NCBI GenBank assembly: GCA_905178155.1
Contig: CAJINV010000027.1
Span: 245,295 to 309,294 of the forward strand
DNA length: 64,000 nucleotides
Direction of reading: 5' to 3'
DNA from: Amoebophrya sp. A120
Lineage: Eukaryota; Sar; Dinophyceae; Syndiniales; Amoebophryaceae
Part shown: one piece after another, positions 30,081-41,072 of the stretch
Numbering within the stretch: the first letter of the stretch is position 1
Layout: each line of letters opens with the position of its first letter
The notes under the pieces: generated by a model
The model's database searches: none
Told to the model about the DNA's origin: nothing
Seen by the model: only the letters and a program-made list of their open reading frames with translations
Program-made: the position numbers and the translations under genes

Positions 30081-33000
30081 ATGCGGGGCATCGGGAGCAG
30101 CATGACGAGTATGCTGCGCTATCCAAGAAAAAAACGTTTTTAGTGTAAAGTTGTGATGCGCAGCATGCAAGATGATTGCGTCTCTCATGCTTGGCATGCC
30201 TCGTAGGGTCCATTAAAGGGCGTTTTCACGTACTATCTGCGCATGCCAGGTTTTTACTATCATGCCAGACAAATTTGTAATGCTGTTCCTCCAAAAAAGT
30301 TACACCTACAATGCTTTTTTCTTGGATATGCGCTGGCGCAACTCCAGCGCGACGCCCCTGCAGGCCCAACTGAAGGAGGCGCTAAACAACAATAACTGGG
30401 GCTGTAGCATATTGTGAGGAAAATGAATCCGCGAGAACCGTATTCGATTTGGCATTTGTGTTGCTGGATTTTTAATACCTGTCCTCCGTCCGCTGAATCA
30501 GCATGAGAGAAAAAATCTTAATCTGAATATGGAAACGAGGTGGATTTTTCCTTGTGATATGGCAACACGATTCTCTACGACATCGCCAACCAAAGCAACT
30601 ATTATCCAGCGTAAAAAAACTGTATCCTAAAACTACCTGAGTTGTCATGCATATAATGCAGCAGGAGTCTTTCTATGCGGCTTTTCCGCCCAGAGATACA
30701 ACTCTCGTCCAAGTGTGCTGCAGACGATTTTGTTATGCAACATGCTCTCGTCACAAGAAGCAAAAGATGGGGCTGTACTAGGGAATAAGCAGTGCGTGTG
30801 CGCTGTGTATCCAAAGTTGCCCTTTGTGAGTCCAAAAACCTCTGCACAATCAGTCCAGCACATCAAGCCGCATCTTGAATCGGGGTTGTTCTTGGAAAAA
30901 TTTTTACGTAGGGGTCCGGCGAAAATCCTCCTCTGCACGATATGCGGGCGTTCCTTGGCCAAAAGACTGCCGGGCATCGTTTGCATTTCCAGCTGGAAAA
31001 TGCTGAGGGACCCGGAAGGAGGGTTTGCAAATGTCCTCCTCCGCACCGTATGGGGGCTTTCCTGGGCCCAAAAACTGGGCGACGTTTGGATTTGAGGGGG
31101 GAAATGCTTAGCGACTCGGAAGGGGGGTTGCAAAAATGCTCCCCGGCAAGGTATGCGGCCCCTTTTTGGCCCAAAAAGTGGCCGGCCTTTCGTCTCCAGC
31201 TGCAAAGGGTTGGGCACTCGGAAGGGGAGGTTGCGAAAATCGTCCCCCGCACGTTCTGCGGGCTTCAGGCGGTTTGTACTGCTTTCCGAAACCTTTTGTG
31301 TCAAGGTCGAGTGCCCGATCATGAGGCCCGCCCGATGTTATGGTCAGCAATAACCGGCTGTCCATATTGGCCTGCAAGGCGAAACGCTCACCGGGTGAGC
31401 GTTTCGCCTAAGAAGTCCATATTGGGATCTTTCCCACCACAGCACACCGTCGTGCTTCTGGCTGTTTGTGCTGCCTTTTGAAACCTTTTTTTGCCAAGTT
31501 CGAGCGCCCTTTCGTGAGGCCCGCCCGACGCTATGATCGACACAAGCCGATTATCCATATGGACCCTCAAGGCGAAACGCTCACTCGGTGAGCGTTTCGC
31601 CTAAGAAGTCTATATTGGGATCTTTCCCACTACAGCATACCGTCGTGCTTCTGGCTTGTTGTTGCTGCTTTTTGAAACCTATTCTGCCACTTTCGAGCGC
31701 CCTTTCTTGGGGCCCGCCCGACGCTATGGTCGACACAGGCCGACTATCTATATGGGCCTCCAAGGCGAAACGCTCACCGGGTGAGCGTTTCGCCTAAGAA
31801 GTCTATATTCGGATCGTTCCCACTGCAGCATGCCGTCGTGCTTCTGGATATTTGTGCTGCTTTTTGAAACCTATTCTGCCAAGTTCGAGTGCCCTTTCGT
31901 GAGGCCCGCCCGACGCTATGGTCGACACAGGCCGATTATCTATATGGGCCTCCAAGGCGAAACGCTCACCGGGTGAGCGTTTCGCCTAAGAAGTCTATAT
32001 TGGGATCTTTCCCACTGCAGCATACCGTCGTGCTTCTGGGTATTTGTGCTGCTTTTTGAAACTTTTTTTTGCCAAGTTCGAGTGCTCTTTCTTGAGGCCC
32101 GCCCGATGCTAAGGGCGACACAGGCCGATTATTCATATGGGCCTCCAAGCCGCATCTTGACTCTGGGTTGTTCTTGGAAACATTTTTACGCAGGATAACC
32201 ACCAGCTGCAGCCGATCTTGGAGGCTATCAACCAGGTATTTAGGGGAGAGTGCATAGACAAAATGATGATCCTGTCAAGTGCATTCTATGGGACGAGCTG
32301 CAAGACAAATTATTGACTTCATTTTTCTGTAACGCATGGACAGTAGCTCCGAACTTGTGTTTCTACTGCATAAAGATGTCAAGAGCAAGAAATTTGTATT
32401 GCATGAACACGGGTTGTTCCCACCTTCATATTATTCCCACCTCCTCATCATCAAAAACTCGTTTTCTCAGGCGTTGGCCGAGCGTGACGGACGACGATGG
32501 AGGCGTGTGTGGAAGGCGCTGAACTTATCACAGGAAGAAAGTCCTTCTCCTCCGTGGTATACTAAATGCAAAACGGAAAAAATCTTTGTCGTGCTGATTT
32601 GTCATCTTCAGAAGCCCCACTTTGCGGGCGGCCCACTTGGCATCGGTCATTTAACGTGCCATTCTGGGATTCGTAGCCTTCTCCTGTCGTGGAGAGCTGG
32701 CAAATAGGTACTAACCCCTTCGTCCCATGGCATCATGACAAAATGATTTGTGTACACAAATTTCGCAGCAGAAGTTTCCGTTTGGGTAGTGGGGGGAGGA
32801 TTTTTCATTTTGACAAAACTTGATCGAAATCATCTTGAAGCACGGCGAAAATCCGATGTTCGAGGAGAGCATGAAGGCAGACCAGTATCCTGTGTAAAAA
32901 CGCCCCTACCCCAGAGTTGTCATGCAAAATGGCATCCCTGAAATGTTTCTTATGCACGACGCCATGTTGAGGAGCATTTTGTAATGCTATCTGGAAGTTT

Positions 33001-36000
33001 GTCATGCTGAAATGAGGACAAGGTAGCCAATTTGTCGTGCGGTTGCACTAGCTAAACACGTTTACACTACGATGCCAAACTTGTCATGCGTGACTGCCAG
33101 AATTTCTGGACTTGTGTTGCAAATTTCCCATCTTGACTTTGTCGTGGGGACGTTTCTACGCAGGATAACCAGTGGCGAGTAATCTACTTTCTCGACTGGC
33201 GCTTACGGAAATGAAAATCCCTTCTCTCCTATCAAATGTAAAAATGTCTGGGTCTGGATGAAGATTGCAACTTGTGATGCTGTCTCTGCATTATACAAAA
33301 ATGTGTATTGCATGACCAGCAAGAGGGCTCCAGTTTGTGCTACATGGAGAGGGTATTTCTCATGCGGGATAGGCATCAGAAAGCCCGCTAAAAATCTGTG
33401 ATGCCAGGTTACGCATTACAGGCGTCATGTGTCATGTAAAATCTGCATGACATCCAGACCCAGACATTTTTACATTTGATATCTCCAAATTCAAAACACG
33501 AAGGATTTCTCTTGCTGGACTTGTATATAGCAATCAGCTTTGTGGTCGAGCGCCCGGGGATACTCAGCAAACCCGGTCGCCTCGGTCTGTTTAGGTGCAT
33601 TGGGCAGTGCAGCTGTTGAGCCCCCTTAACCGGCTCGGTGTCTCCTAGTACTTTCCTTCTGTCATGCAAGAGAAATAAGCTACTTGTTTTATACGCATTT
33701 TTTACAAACCAACACATCTAAACAAATTTCCACTCAGAACAATATGGGGGGGGAGATTTTTTTTTCCTGCCACAGCGCTACCAGGAGAACCAGAAGGACG
33801 TCACTGCGGGGATCCGTGACAAGGCCAAAAAGATTATCCCTGTGTAAAAATGTTGTGGCCCTAGATTTGTCATGCATATTTCCACGCCGCTGCCCAGGAC
33901 GCTTCTCATGCTCAGCTGCATGAGAAGCGTTGTGTTCTCGTGGTGTTGTGGAAAAATTTGTCATGCCTTATACAGGACGAATTGGTGAATTTGTGATGCG
34001 ACTAGCATAGCCATTCTTGTTACTCAGGATAAAGATCCAGCAGTTGTTGCAGGACCCGGACCTGCTGCGAAAGGAGCGGGCGGATGCGCGACAGATCGCG
34101 AACAAGCTGCAGCTATGCATTGCAAATATCGATCTGGGTCCGGAATAAAGGTGGAACTTGTAATGCTGCTCCTACATGCGTGCGAAATCTGTATTGCATG
34201 ACCAACAAATTATGTCGTAGCCTGTTTCATCTAATCCGGACTGCGTACGAGAACGCGTTCTGGAAACTTGTCATGCTTGTCTACATTCGGAAGTGTTTTC
34301 ATCATGCACAGTTCAGCATCACAAATCTCCAGACCCACAAATATTTGCAGTTGATAGCAGCCGCCCTCGATGTCAGGCGGCGGTGGCGGCGGGATGCCGC
34401 AAAGCGGCTTGGCTGCAGGCCCCGGGCCATATCGCAAGAAAAAACTGTTTCACTGTGAACTTGTGATGCATACAATGGAACACAGAAGTATTTGTCTTGC
34501 CACACATGCAAGAAAGTGGATTTTTAGCTGTGTTTTCCCTTAGGAAGCTTGCGTGGCAAATTTTTTCTGTCACGTAGAACGAACTTGTCATGCAAAACCT
34601 GCAAAATCATCACAGTGAAACAGTTTTTTCGTACGATAGGCCAGGCTACGGAAATAATGCAGGTTCGAGCTACAACGACGGCTATGGCAACAGTGCGTCG
34701 GTGTCGTACGGCTACGGCCCGACGACCACGGGAAGTGGCCTCTACGGCACCACGCAAGAACCGATGTCAGGAGGGAGACCAGTGGACCGACCAGACTACA
34801 GCTTTCGGGCTTACGACCGCGATTTTTTGGGCGCCGGCCGTCCGGAAACCACGACGTTTCAGTCTTCCTACGCCGCCTCTGGTGCGCCGCCGTCGCTCCA
34901 GGTACCACCACCTAGTTCGGCGTCCCGAGCATTGCGACGCGACGTTCCGGAACCAAATCCAGCAGAGCCGAGTACTTCTAGCGCGGGTAATTGTCTATGT
35001 CTACAAAACATATGCAAAAATTCAGCGGTGTGCGTTTTTGTCATGTGTGTCTTGTGTCAGGTGTATGTAGTTTGATAAATGTACTAGTCTTTGTCACTAC
35101 GTCGCTGAAAGAGAGTAAAAATGACACGCATGATTGATAAAAATTTTCAGATTCGCGAAGACGGGTTGTCCAGGTTTGCGGGTGTACAGAAACGGAAGCG
35201 GATTATCATGTGAGAAATATCATAGTTGCTGGCTTGCATTTTGATGTTGTGCATGCAATTTTGAATTACAAGTCTTCGCCTTCGCGAGGAAAAGATTTTA
35301 ATTTCTCATGCAGTTCTACTCCGTCACCAATTTGTTTCTTCAATCTATAGGAAAGAACAAACCTTTTGTGCTTGCTATTTTTTGTGCAGCATTTTACAAG
35401 CGTCTTTGATGACAAAATGTACTGTCGCACGCTGGCTTCTTTCTCCGCTATCCCAGCCGATTGCTGCGCGCGGCAGACGGAAACGTGGAGGACGCGTGCA
35501 ACAAATTTTTTGCCCAGGCCAACAACGAGCCCGAGCTCGAGGCGCCACGAAGTGCCCAGGACCAGCGGGATTCGGGGCCAGCCTCTTCCGACGAAGACGA
35601 GGAATTGGACGAGATGCCGAGCGGTAACGACTCGTCAGAGCCGGACCATAGTCCGGAGGTCGGTCCGCGTCATTACGCACAGCGAAAATGTCTGGGTCTG
35701 CGAAAAATGGAGTTTGTCATGCTATGTTTCGATCACGCAAAATGTTGTATTGCATGAGCAGGGGCAAAAAATCTGTGAAACTAGAGCATACTAGCTTGAC
35801 GAAAATCGCGGGTCATCATGTAAAATCTGCATGACAAACTCCTCCAATTTTCCAGACGCAGACATATTTGCACTGCATTGTGGTCTCCAACCCCAGATGT
35901 CAGGACAAGTAATGCCACCGCAGCATACCAATGCTTCGCAACCAGCGACGTGGGACCAGCAACAGCGGGCACAGCAAGCGGCCAATATGCATTGCAAATA

Positions 36001-39000
36001 CAGCTAGGTCTGGAAATAGACTGCGGATTTGTGTCATGTAGCTCTTGGACCACAAAAATGGAAAAAGCAACACGGGTCTTGCAACGACTTCTCCAAGCCT
36101 TTTTGCGTAGCAACAAGTAGGCAGCTTTTGGCGGTCTTGCAACACAGATTTTTGTGTGCGCGTCCCGAGCAAGCATCGCAAATTCGCTTCTTGCCTGACC
36201 CAGAGATGTTTGCAATGAATAGGCAGCGTCCGGCAGCAGCCGCAGGTACCGATGGAGCAGCGGCATATGAAATGCAAATATGTCTGGGTCTGGGAGTTTC
36301 TAAACTTGTGATGCTGTGTCTGGATTCCAAGAAAATTTGTATTGCATGACCAGCAAGAGGACTCCAGTTTGTGCTACGCGGACGAGAGGACATTTCTCAT
36401 GCGGTGCTGGCATCACAAAGCCCTCGCAAAATCTGTGATGCTAGAGGATCCATCACAGACATCACGGGTCATTCAAAATATGCATGACAAACCTGGCAAT
36501 CTTCGAGACCCAGACATGTTTGCATTTGATACGGCAGCAGCCAGCGCAACAGGGGGCGAGCCGCCAGTTTTCCCAGCCGTCAGGGTCGCAGCAGTACGGT
36601 ACCGCGCTGGATGCACAAACTGGTATCAAATGTAAAAATGTCTGGTTCTGGAAGGATGCAACTTGTAATGCTATTTTTGGATTCTAAAAAAATCTGTGTT
36701 GCATGACAGGCAATAGGAGTCCAGTCTTTGCCACGTGGAGAGGGCATTTCTCATGCAGGATATGCATCAAGACGCACTCAGAAAATCTGTGATGCTAGGG
36801 CATAGATCACAGCCGTCATGGGTCATGTCAGACGTGCATGACAAACAAGGTCATGGCGCGGGGACAGAGTCCCCGCGGCTGCGACCTTGCGGCTAAGAAG
36901 GGCCACCCGCGGTGGCTTTTCTTGCCCATTATGCGGCAGGTTTTTTTTTTGCGACAACACGGGGTGGCTTGGCGCTCGTGGTGCCGGCGCCCCCCTGGAA
37001 CAGTGCGCCTTTTTCTGCGCCCCTGGGCGGGGCGCCCCCCCCCAAAGGACTACCCACGACCAACCGAGGGCGCGGCCGTCCGGGAGGTTGTTCTCCCGAA
37101 CCAGGGCGCGCGGGCCTGTTTCTGCGCCCCTGGGCGGGGCGCCCCCCCCAAAGGACTACCCAAGACCAACCGAGGGCGCGGCCAGCCATACCAGGGCGCG
37201 TGGACCTGTTTCTGCGCCCCTGGGCGGGGCGCCCCCCCCCCAAAGGACTACCCACGACCAACCGAGGGCGCGGCCGTCCTGGAGGCTGTTCTCCCGAACC
37301 AGGGCGCGCGGGCCTGTTTCTGCGCCCCTGGGCGGGGCGCCCCCCCCAAAGGACTACCCAAGACCAACCGAGGGCGCGGCCTTACCAGGGCTCGTGGACC
37401 TGTTTCTGCGCCCCTGGGCGGGGCGCCCCCCCCAAAGGACTACCCACGACCAACCGAGGGCGCGGCCCTCCTGGAGCCTGTTCTCCCGAACCAGGGTGGG
37501 CGCGCGGACCTGTTTCTGCGCCCCTGGGCGGGGCGCCCCCCCCAAAGGACTACCCACGACCAACCGAGGGCGCGGCCTTCCTGGAGCCTGTTCTCCCGAA
37601 CCAGGGTGGGCGCGCGGACCTGTTTCTGCGCCCCTGGGCGGGGCGCCCCCCCCAAAGGACTACCCACCCACGACCATGCGAGGGGGGGCGCGGCCACCTT
37701 CCTGGAGCCTGTTTTCCCGAACCAGGGCGCACAGAACTGTTTCTGCGCCCCTGGGCGGGGCGCCCCCCCAACAGGACTACCCACGACCAAGTGAGGGGGG
37801 GCGCGGCCTTCCTGGGGGCTGTTAGTTCGCTTCGCACTCCCGAATCAGGCCGCGCGGACCTGTTTCTGCGCCCCTGGGCGGGGTGCCCCCCCCAATGAAT
37901 AGGCAGCCAACCTTTGGCCGCCGGGGTCGGGCCTGACTCTTGAAAAGTGGCCCCCGGGGCCGGGTGTTCCTTTTCCGAAGTCAGGCGGGGGGCATATTTT
38001 GGGTTGTGCAGGAGGTTTTTCTTTTTGCCGGTTCGGGTCGTGTTTGATACCCCGGAACAGGGGTCGGAACATACTCCGCAACACACCCCAGAACACACCC
38101 CGAAACACACCTCAGACCATGCCCCGAAAGCCACTCTCCGAAAGTCAGGTCCGGGGTCGGACCCGACTCCCTAAAAGTGACCTCCGGGGCCGGGTGTCAC
38201 TTTTCCGGAGTCAGGTGTGGGGTATGTTTTGGGGGGTGCAGGACGTTTCTGCCGATTCAGGTCGTGATTGATACCCCGGAACATGGGTCGGAACATACCC
38301 CCGAACACCCCCCGAAAACTCATTTTTGGGCAGTTGCTGCAGTTCAAATAGTAATCTTCCAATCTTCCAGACCCACACGCTTTTACACTTGATAACTGGT
38401 ACGTATAGCGGATTCTCGCAGTCGCAGCAGCAAGCTCAGAGTCGTGCACCCTACAGCCAGTACGGGCAGAATTTGGGTACTACCAATCCGCTGGCACAGA
38501 ATCTCTCCATCGGCGGCTCGCAGGTTATCAAAATGAAAAGCGCAGCCCCGTCTCCGGACTCGTTTCAAATGTTTGCGCTGCAAAGTTTTCAAGTGGGCGG
38601 GCTTTGTCGTGTATGCTCGGAATAAAATTCCAGTTGCTACAATATGCAAGGCTTCCGGAATATTATCATTTAGGAAAATTTGCAATGCAAATGTGTCCAC
38701 GTGCTTCGGTCGCGAGGGCAGTTTTTATTCTGATACAGGTGCAGCAAAATCAGCTGCCATACAACTCGACGCAATCGGCCACACTACACCCCTCTGGTAT
38801 GCAAGTACCCATGGGCCAATCGGGTCCGCAACAAGGCACTGGTATCGACTGCAAATATGTCTCGGTCTGGGTAAGAGCACGCGAACTTGTCATGCTGGGT
38901 ATATAGCATGACAAAGCAATGTTTTATAGAGCATGAACGCATCACAAATCTTTCGGCTGTTGTTGCAAGGTGAGTCGTGTTTTGCATGACAAACTCCCTC

Positions 39001-41072
39001 TTCGAGCATGACAGAAAAAATGGTCACTCCTATTCAGGCATCACAAATCTTCTTATGCTTCAATTTTCGCATAACATATCCAGACCCAGACATATTTGCA
39101 ATGCAGGACTGGATTCGCACGACAATCGCCACCGACGTTGGTGCAGCACCAGACCTTTATGCATTACAAAAATGTCGAGCTAGTACAACTTGCATGAAAA
39201 TATCTTTGGAAAGAAAATTGCAATCTGTGATGCAAATTTCGCTCGGGAAAGCAGATCTGTCATGCATAGCTGCAATTTATACGGAGGCTCCGATACTCTT
39301 GTACGGCATAACCTTGCCACAGCAACCAAACGTCGGCTCGCAAGTTTTCGGCGGACAAAACGTCCCAACACCGCAGCAGCAGTTCCTGATGCAGCTCCCG
39401 GCGGGTTCGCAACTGGCCCACCAGCATGTTCCGCAAACGTCCGCAAATTACCTTGGGCACGACCCAACTGCCAGGCAGCAGCAGGTGCTGTTAAACTCGA
39501 CACCGGCCGCCCAAAGTTCTGTGCAACAGAAAATGTCGGGGGGAACTACAGTGCTGATACCCAGTAGCGCGCAACAATTTGCTCCTATCGCAGGTAGCGG
39601 GCCGCAAGTTCCTCTGCAAGCCATCATGCAGACCACGCCACCGCTCCAGCAAGCACAGACGATGGAGTCGCAGGCGATGCCGACGCAGCCGATGCAGCTG
39701 CGCGTACTACCCCAGACAGTGCCATCCATGGAATCGGTATCGACACGAAACGTGGTGCTGCAACGGCAGGTGCTAGTACCCGCACAGCCGCAACAGCAAA
39801 CGCTGTTGCAGCAGCAGCCGGGCGACGCGACAACGATGGCGCAGCCGGCAGTGCGGGTCGGGCAGCACCTACAACCCGCGATGCCAACATTGCAGTACAG
39901 ACCCGTCCTTTTACCGCAGCAGCTTGTGGCCTCCCAAATAATGCAACCACAAGCGTTGCAGCAGCGAGCCATCCTAGCCCCGCAGCAGATGGTACCATAT
40001 TCTTCAGAAAAGTACACCCAACATGATACCAGGGAAAAAAAATGAGCCTAGTCATGCTTCCTTCTGTGTCACAAAAATATTCTGTAGCATGTTCATGACA
40101 AACCTAGTGGGCATCTTTTTCATGCTGGAGCACATCACATCATTCATCACGCATGACAGGAGCTTACCGCAGTTGTAGATCAGCAGCACAAATTTTTTCG
40201 TGCGAGAAAAAAAACAGCAACACAAATTGATTTTTCCCGGTTGTAGTGTGGGTGTAGTTTTCTGAAGGATGTACCTGTACGACCACAAATGGTCATGGCG
40301 CCGCAGCAAGTAGCGATCCAAAACCCGCAGCGGCAATCGTTTGTCCCGCCTGCAGGTCTACCAATGAACTCGCAGCTGCAAAGCAGACCACCCATGGCAC
40401 AGTACGGACAGGCAGCAGGAGGTGTACAAGCGAACCTCGGCGTTGCTGCAAGCCCGAGAGGAGTACTTCGCCCAGCCGCGGGAGAGGGAAACCAGATCAG
40501 CACGCCTCGGGAACCGGGCGGCCGGGGGGTATTTGAGTCGTTGCAATGTCTGCTTGTGATGCATATGATACTTTACTCACCGCATGAATGTCCTGTCCCG
40601 TTCCTGTATGTGCTTTCGTGCATGACAAAGAACTTCCAAATTTGCATACCATGCATGCTTCCGAATCATGCATTACAAAGTTAAAGTTATTGATTTTACA
40701 AATCAGCATTACAACTACATTCCAGGCAGCGACCAACCCCTTCGCTAAGTACGACGTGCGGCGTTTTTTGAATGGTATCCCGGGTAAAAGTGTCGCCAGC
40801 CCGTATCTGTCATGCAAATTTGCATGCCGAAAATGCAGTTCCTCATGCGCAGCTACATGAGCTGCAACTTCTAATTGTGTTTTGGAATTTGTCATGCCAG
40901 AATAAGCAGGAGAAGATCGGTTTGTGATGCGACTGAGCTAGCTAAATACGATTACGCTGCGAGCCCCACCTTGTCATGCGCAACAGCCAAAACTTGTTCA
41001 TTTGTGTAGCAAATTCCCAATCCTGACTACGGGGTGGAGACGCTTTTACACAGGATGAACGGCACCCCATAG
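30081..41072 (+). CDS. Epsin-like endocytic adaptor: ENTH, UBA-like segment, Gln-rich tail, NPF
   Basis: Epsins bind phosphoinositides through ENTH, ubiquitinated cargo, clathrin/AP and EH proteins, and help bend membranes. ENTH exons give LKEALNNNNWGCS, ILYDIANQSNYY, RRWRRVWKALNLIEIILKHG, RYQENQKDVTAGIRDKAKKI and LLQDPDLLRKERADARQIANKL, in family order. A Gly/Tyr-rich linker follows, then a UBA-like stretch (LLRAADGNVEDACNKFF), an acidic patch and about 500 Gln/Pro-rich residues. The tail ends ATNPFAKYD, with an NPF motif for EH-domain partners, and TAG at 41070-41072. ATG 30081 is the first in frame before ENTH (30102 and 30111 are alternatives); TAA lies in frame upstream. Introns at 32236-32470 and 34987-35151 are GT-AG; over fifteen others are introners. 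Some borders in the Gln-rich part are uncertain. Confidence 0.85.
30121..30328. mobile_element. Introner, family D-like, in the epsin-like gene
   Basis: Flanked by TGCGCT. Left ATCCAAGAAAAAAACGTTTT is inverted at the right. The join reads MLRWRNSSATPLQ. Confidence 0.88.
30410..30559. mobile_element. Short introner, family B-like, in the epsin-like gene
   Basis: The left end (ATATTGTGAGGAAAATG) and right end (TTTTTCCTTGTGATAT) are inverted. Only about 150 bp. It joins NNWGCS to GNTILYD. Confidence 0.7.
30900..31260. repeat. Diverged tandem repeat, unit about 110 bp
   Basis: Three to four imperfect units contain a CTCGGAAGG-type start, TGCGGG or TGCGGC, and TTTGGCCCAAAAA or a close variant. 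It lies inside the oversized introner. Confidence 0.65.
31377..32155. repeat. Satellite of about 192 bp units, each with a perfect hairpin
   Basis: About four units, spaced 192-194 bp. Each carries arms GGCGAAACGCTCACC and GGTGAGCGTTTCGCC around one base (hairpins at about 31379, 31571, 31763 and 31957; one unit has a compensated change in both arms). Confidence 0.9.
32527..32816. mobile_element. Introner, family B, in the ENTH region
   Basis: Flanked by AACTT. The join reads WKALNLIEIILKHG, matching ENTH domains. Confidence 0.88.
32886..33167. mobile_element. Introner, family C, in the ENTH region
   Basis: Flanked by ACCAG (32881-32885 and 33168-33172). A normal 282-bp C element, useful as the size reference for the giant element. 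The join reads SMKADQWRVIYF. Confidence 0.92.
33203..33774. mobile_element. Introner, family B, host of a nested family A element
   Basis: B left end GGAAATGAAAATCCC and right end with the G-run and long T-run, flanked by GCGCT (33198-33202 and 33775-33779). The B interior resumes after the nested A element. Removing the whole composite gives FLDWRYQENQKDV. Confidence 0.88.
33229..33481. mobile_element. Introner, family A, nested inside a family B introner
   Basis: Perfect A termini flanked by TCTCC (33224-33228 and 33482-33486). That duplication lies within the C-rich left end of the B element, showing that A inserted into B. Confidence 0.9.
33835..34031. mobile_element. Introner, family C, in the ENTH region
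   Basis: Flanked by AAGAT. The join reads DKAKKIQQLLQDPDLL. At 197 bp it is a shortened C element. Confidence 0.9.
34114..34356. mobile_element. Introner, family A, in the epsin-like gene
   Basis: Flanked by GCAGC (34109-34113 and 34357-34361). The join reads ANKLQPPSMSGGG. Confidence 0.92.
34430..34638. mobile_element. Introner, family D, in the epsin-like gene
   Basis: Reference D termini (ATCGCAAGAAAAAACTGTTT and its inverse), flanked by GGCCA. The join reads AAGPGPGYGNNAG. Confidence 0.93.
35675..35875. mobile_element. Introner, family A, in the epsin-like gene
   Basis: Carries AAATGTCTGGGTCTGCG and its inverted copy. CATT repeats at both borders. The join reads GPRHCGLQPQMSG. Confidence 0.75.
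35986..36218. mobile_element. Introner, family A, in the Gln-rich part
   Basis: A-type termini, slightly diverged (CTAGGTCTGG left, CCTGACCCAG right). The exact border is uncertain by a few bases, which matters for the frame. Confidence 0.7.
36266..36531. mobile_element. Introner, family A, in the Gln-rich part
   Basis: Flanked by CGGCA (36261-36265 and 36532-36536). The join reads MEQRQQPAQQG. Confidence 0.92.
37008..37885. repeat. GC-rich tandem repeat, nine copies
   Basis: Nine copies of TTCTGCGCCCCTGGGCGGGG followed by a C-run, spaced about 85-118 bp. The core is nearly invariant while spacers vary. All three + frames stay open across it, so the long open frames here reflect base composition and repeat phase, not a gene. 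Confidence 0.9.
37915..38310. repeat. Two copies of a roughly 240-bp repeat
   Basis: Both copies share GGGGCCGGGTGT, CGGAGTCAGG-type and GATACCCCGGAACA words. They lie between the nine-copy repeat and the right arm of the host introner. Confidence 0.7.
38526..38735. mobile_element. Introner, family B-like, in the Gln-rich part
   Basis: Flanked by CAGGT (38521-38525 and 38736-38740). The join reads GGSQVQQNQLPYN. Confidence 0.88.
38843..39107. mobile_element. Introner, family A, in the Gln-rich part
   Basis: Flanked by ACTGG (38838-38842 and 39108-39112), the same target word as the oversized element at 36624. The join reads PQQGTGFARQSPP. Confidence 0.92.
39157..39310. mobile_element. Short introner, A-like, in the Gln-rich part
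   Basis: Only 154 bp. ACCTT flanks both sides. Ends ATGCATTACAAAAATGTCGA and the inverted TACTCTTGTACGGCAT. The join reads QHQTLPQQPNV. Confidence 0.85.
39997..40270. mobile_element. Introner, family E, in the Gln-rich part
   Basis: TCTTCAGAAAAGTACACCCA at the left, inverted at the right. GTACC flanks both sides. The join reads QQMVPVRPQMVM. Confidence 0.92.
40776..41057. mobile_element. Introner, family C, last intron of the epsin-like gene
   Basis: C termini with AATGG/AACGG borders. Excision leaves RRFLNGTP and the stop, so this element sits four codons before the end of the coding region. Confidence 0.88.

Larger units (their letters stand above)
30603..32197. mobile_element. Oversized family C-like introner filled with satellite repeats
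   Basis: Left TATCCAGCGTAAAAA... with GAGTTGTCATGC and right ACATTTTTACGCAGGATA are worn C ends. Inside are two kinds of tandem repeats. At 1.6 kb it is about six times the normal size. It sits between QSNYY and NHQLQPIL of the ENTH domain. Confidence 0.75.
36624..38394. mobile_element. Oversized family A introner containing GC-rich satellite DNA
   Basis: A termini at both ends, flanked by ACTGG (36619-36623 and 38395-38399). The first 220 bp are ordinary A interior; then about 1.5 kb of GC-rich repeats; then the A right arm. Removal joins LDAQTGTYSGFSQ in frame. Confidence 0.9.

Noticed and set aside
31377-32000. Hairpins as bacterial-type terminators or attachment sites
   Set aside because: They are parts of a eukaryotic satellite inside an introner, without a T-run or integrase context.
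36838-37898. Long overlapping open frames (over 300 codons each) in three + frames
   Set aside because: They lie in a GC-rich tandem repeat inside an introner; all frames are open because of composition and repeat structure, and the products are Pro/Gly/Arg-rich repeats without a recognisable domain.
39448-40055. Long Cys- and Ala-rich frames on the - strand (189 and 143 codons)
   Set aside because: They are the antisense of the Gln-rich epsin tail, where CAG/GCA codons read as CTG/TGC.
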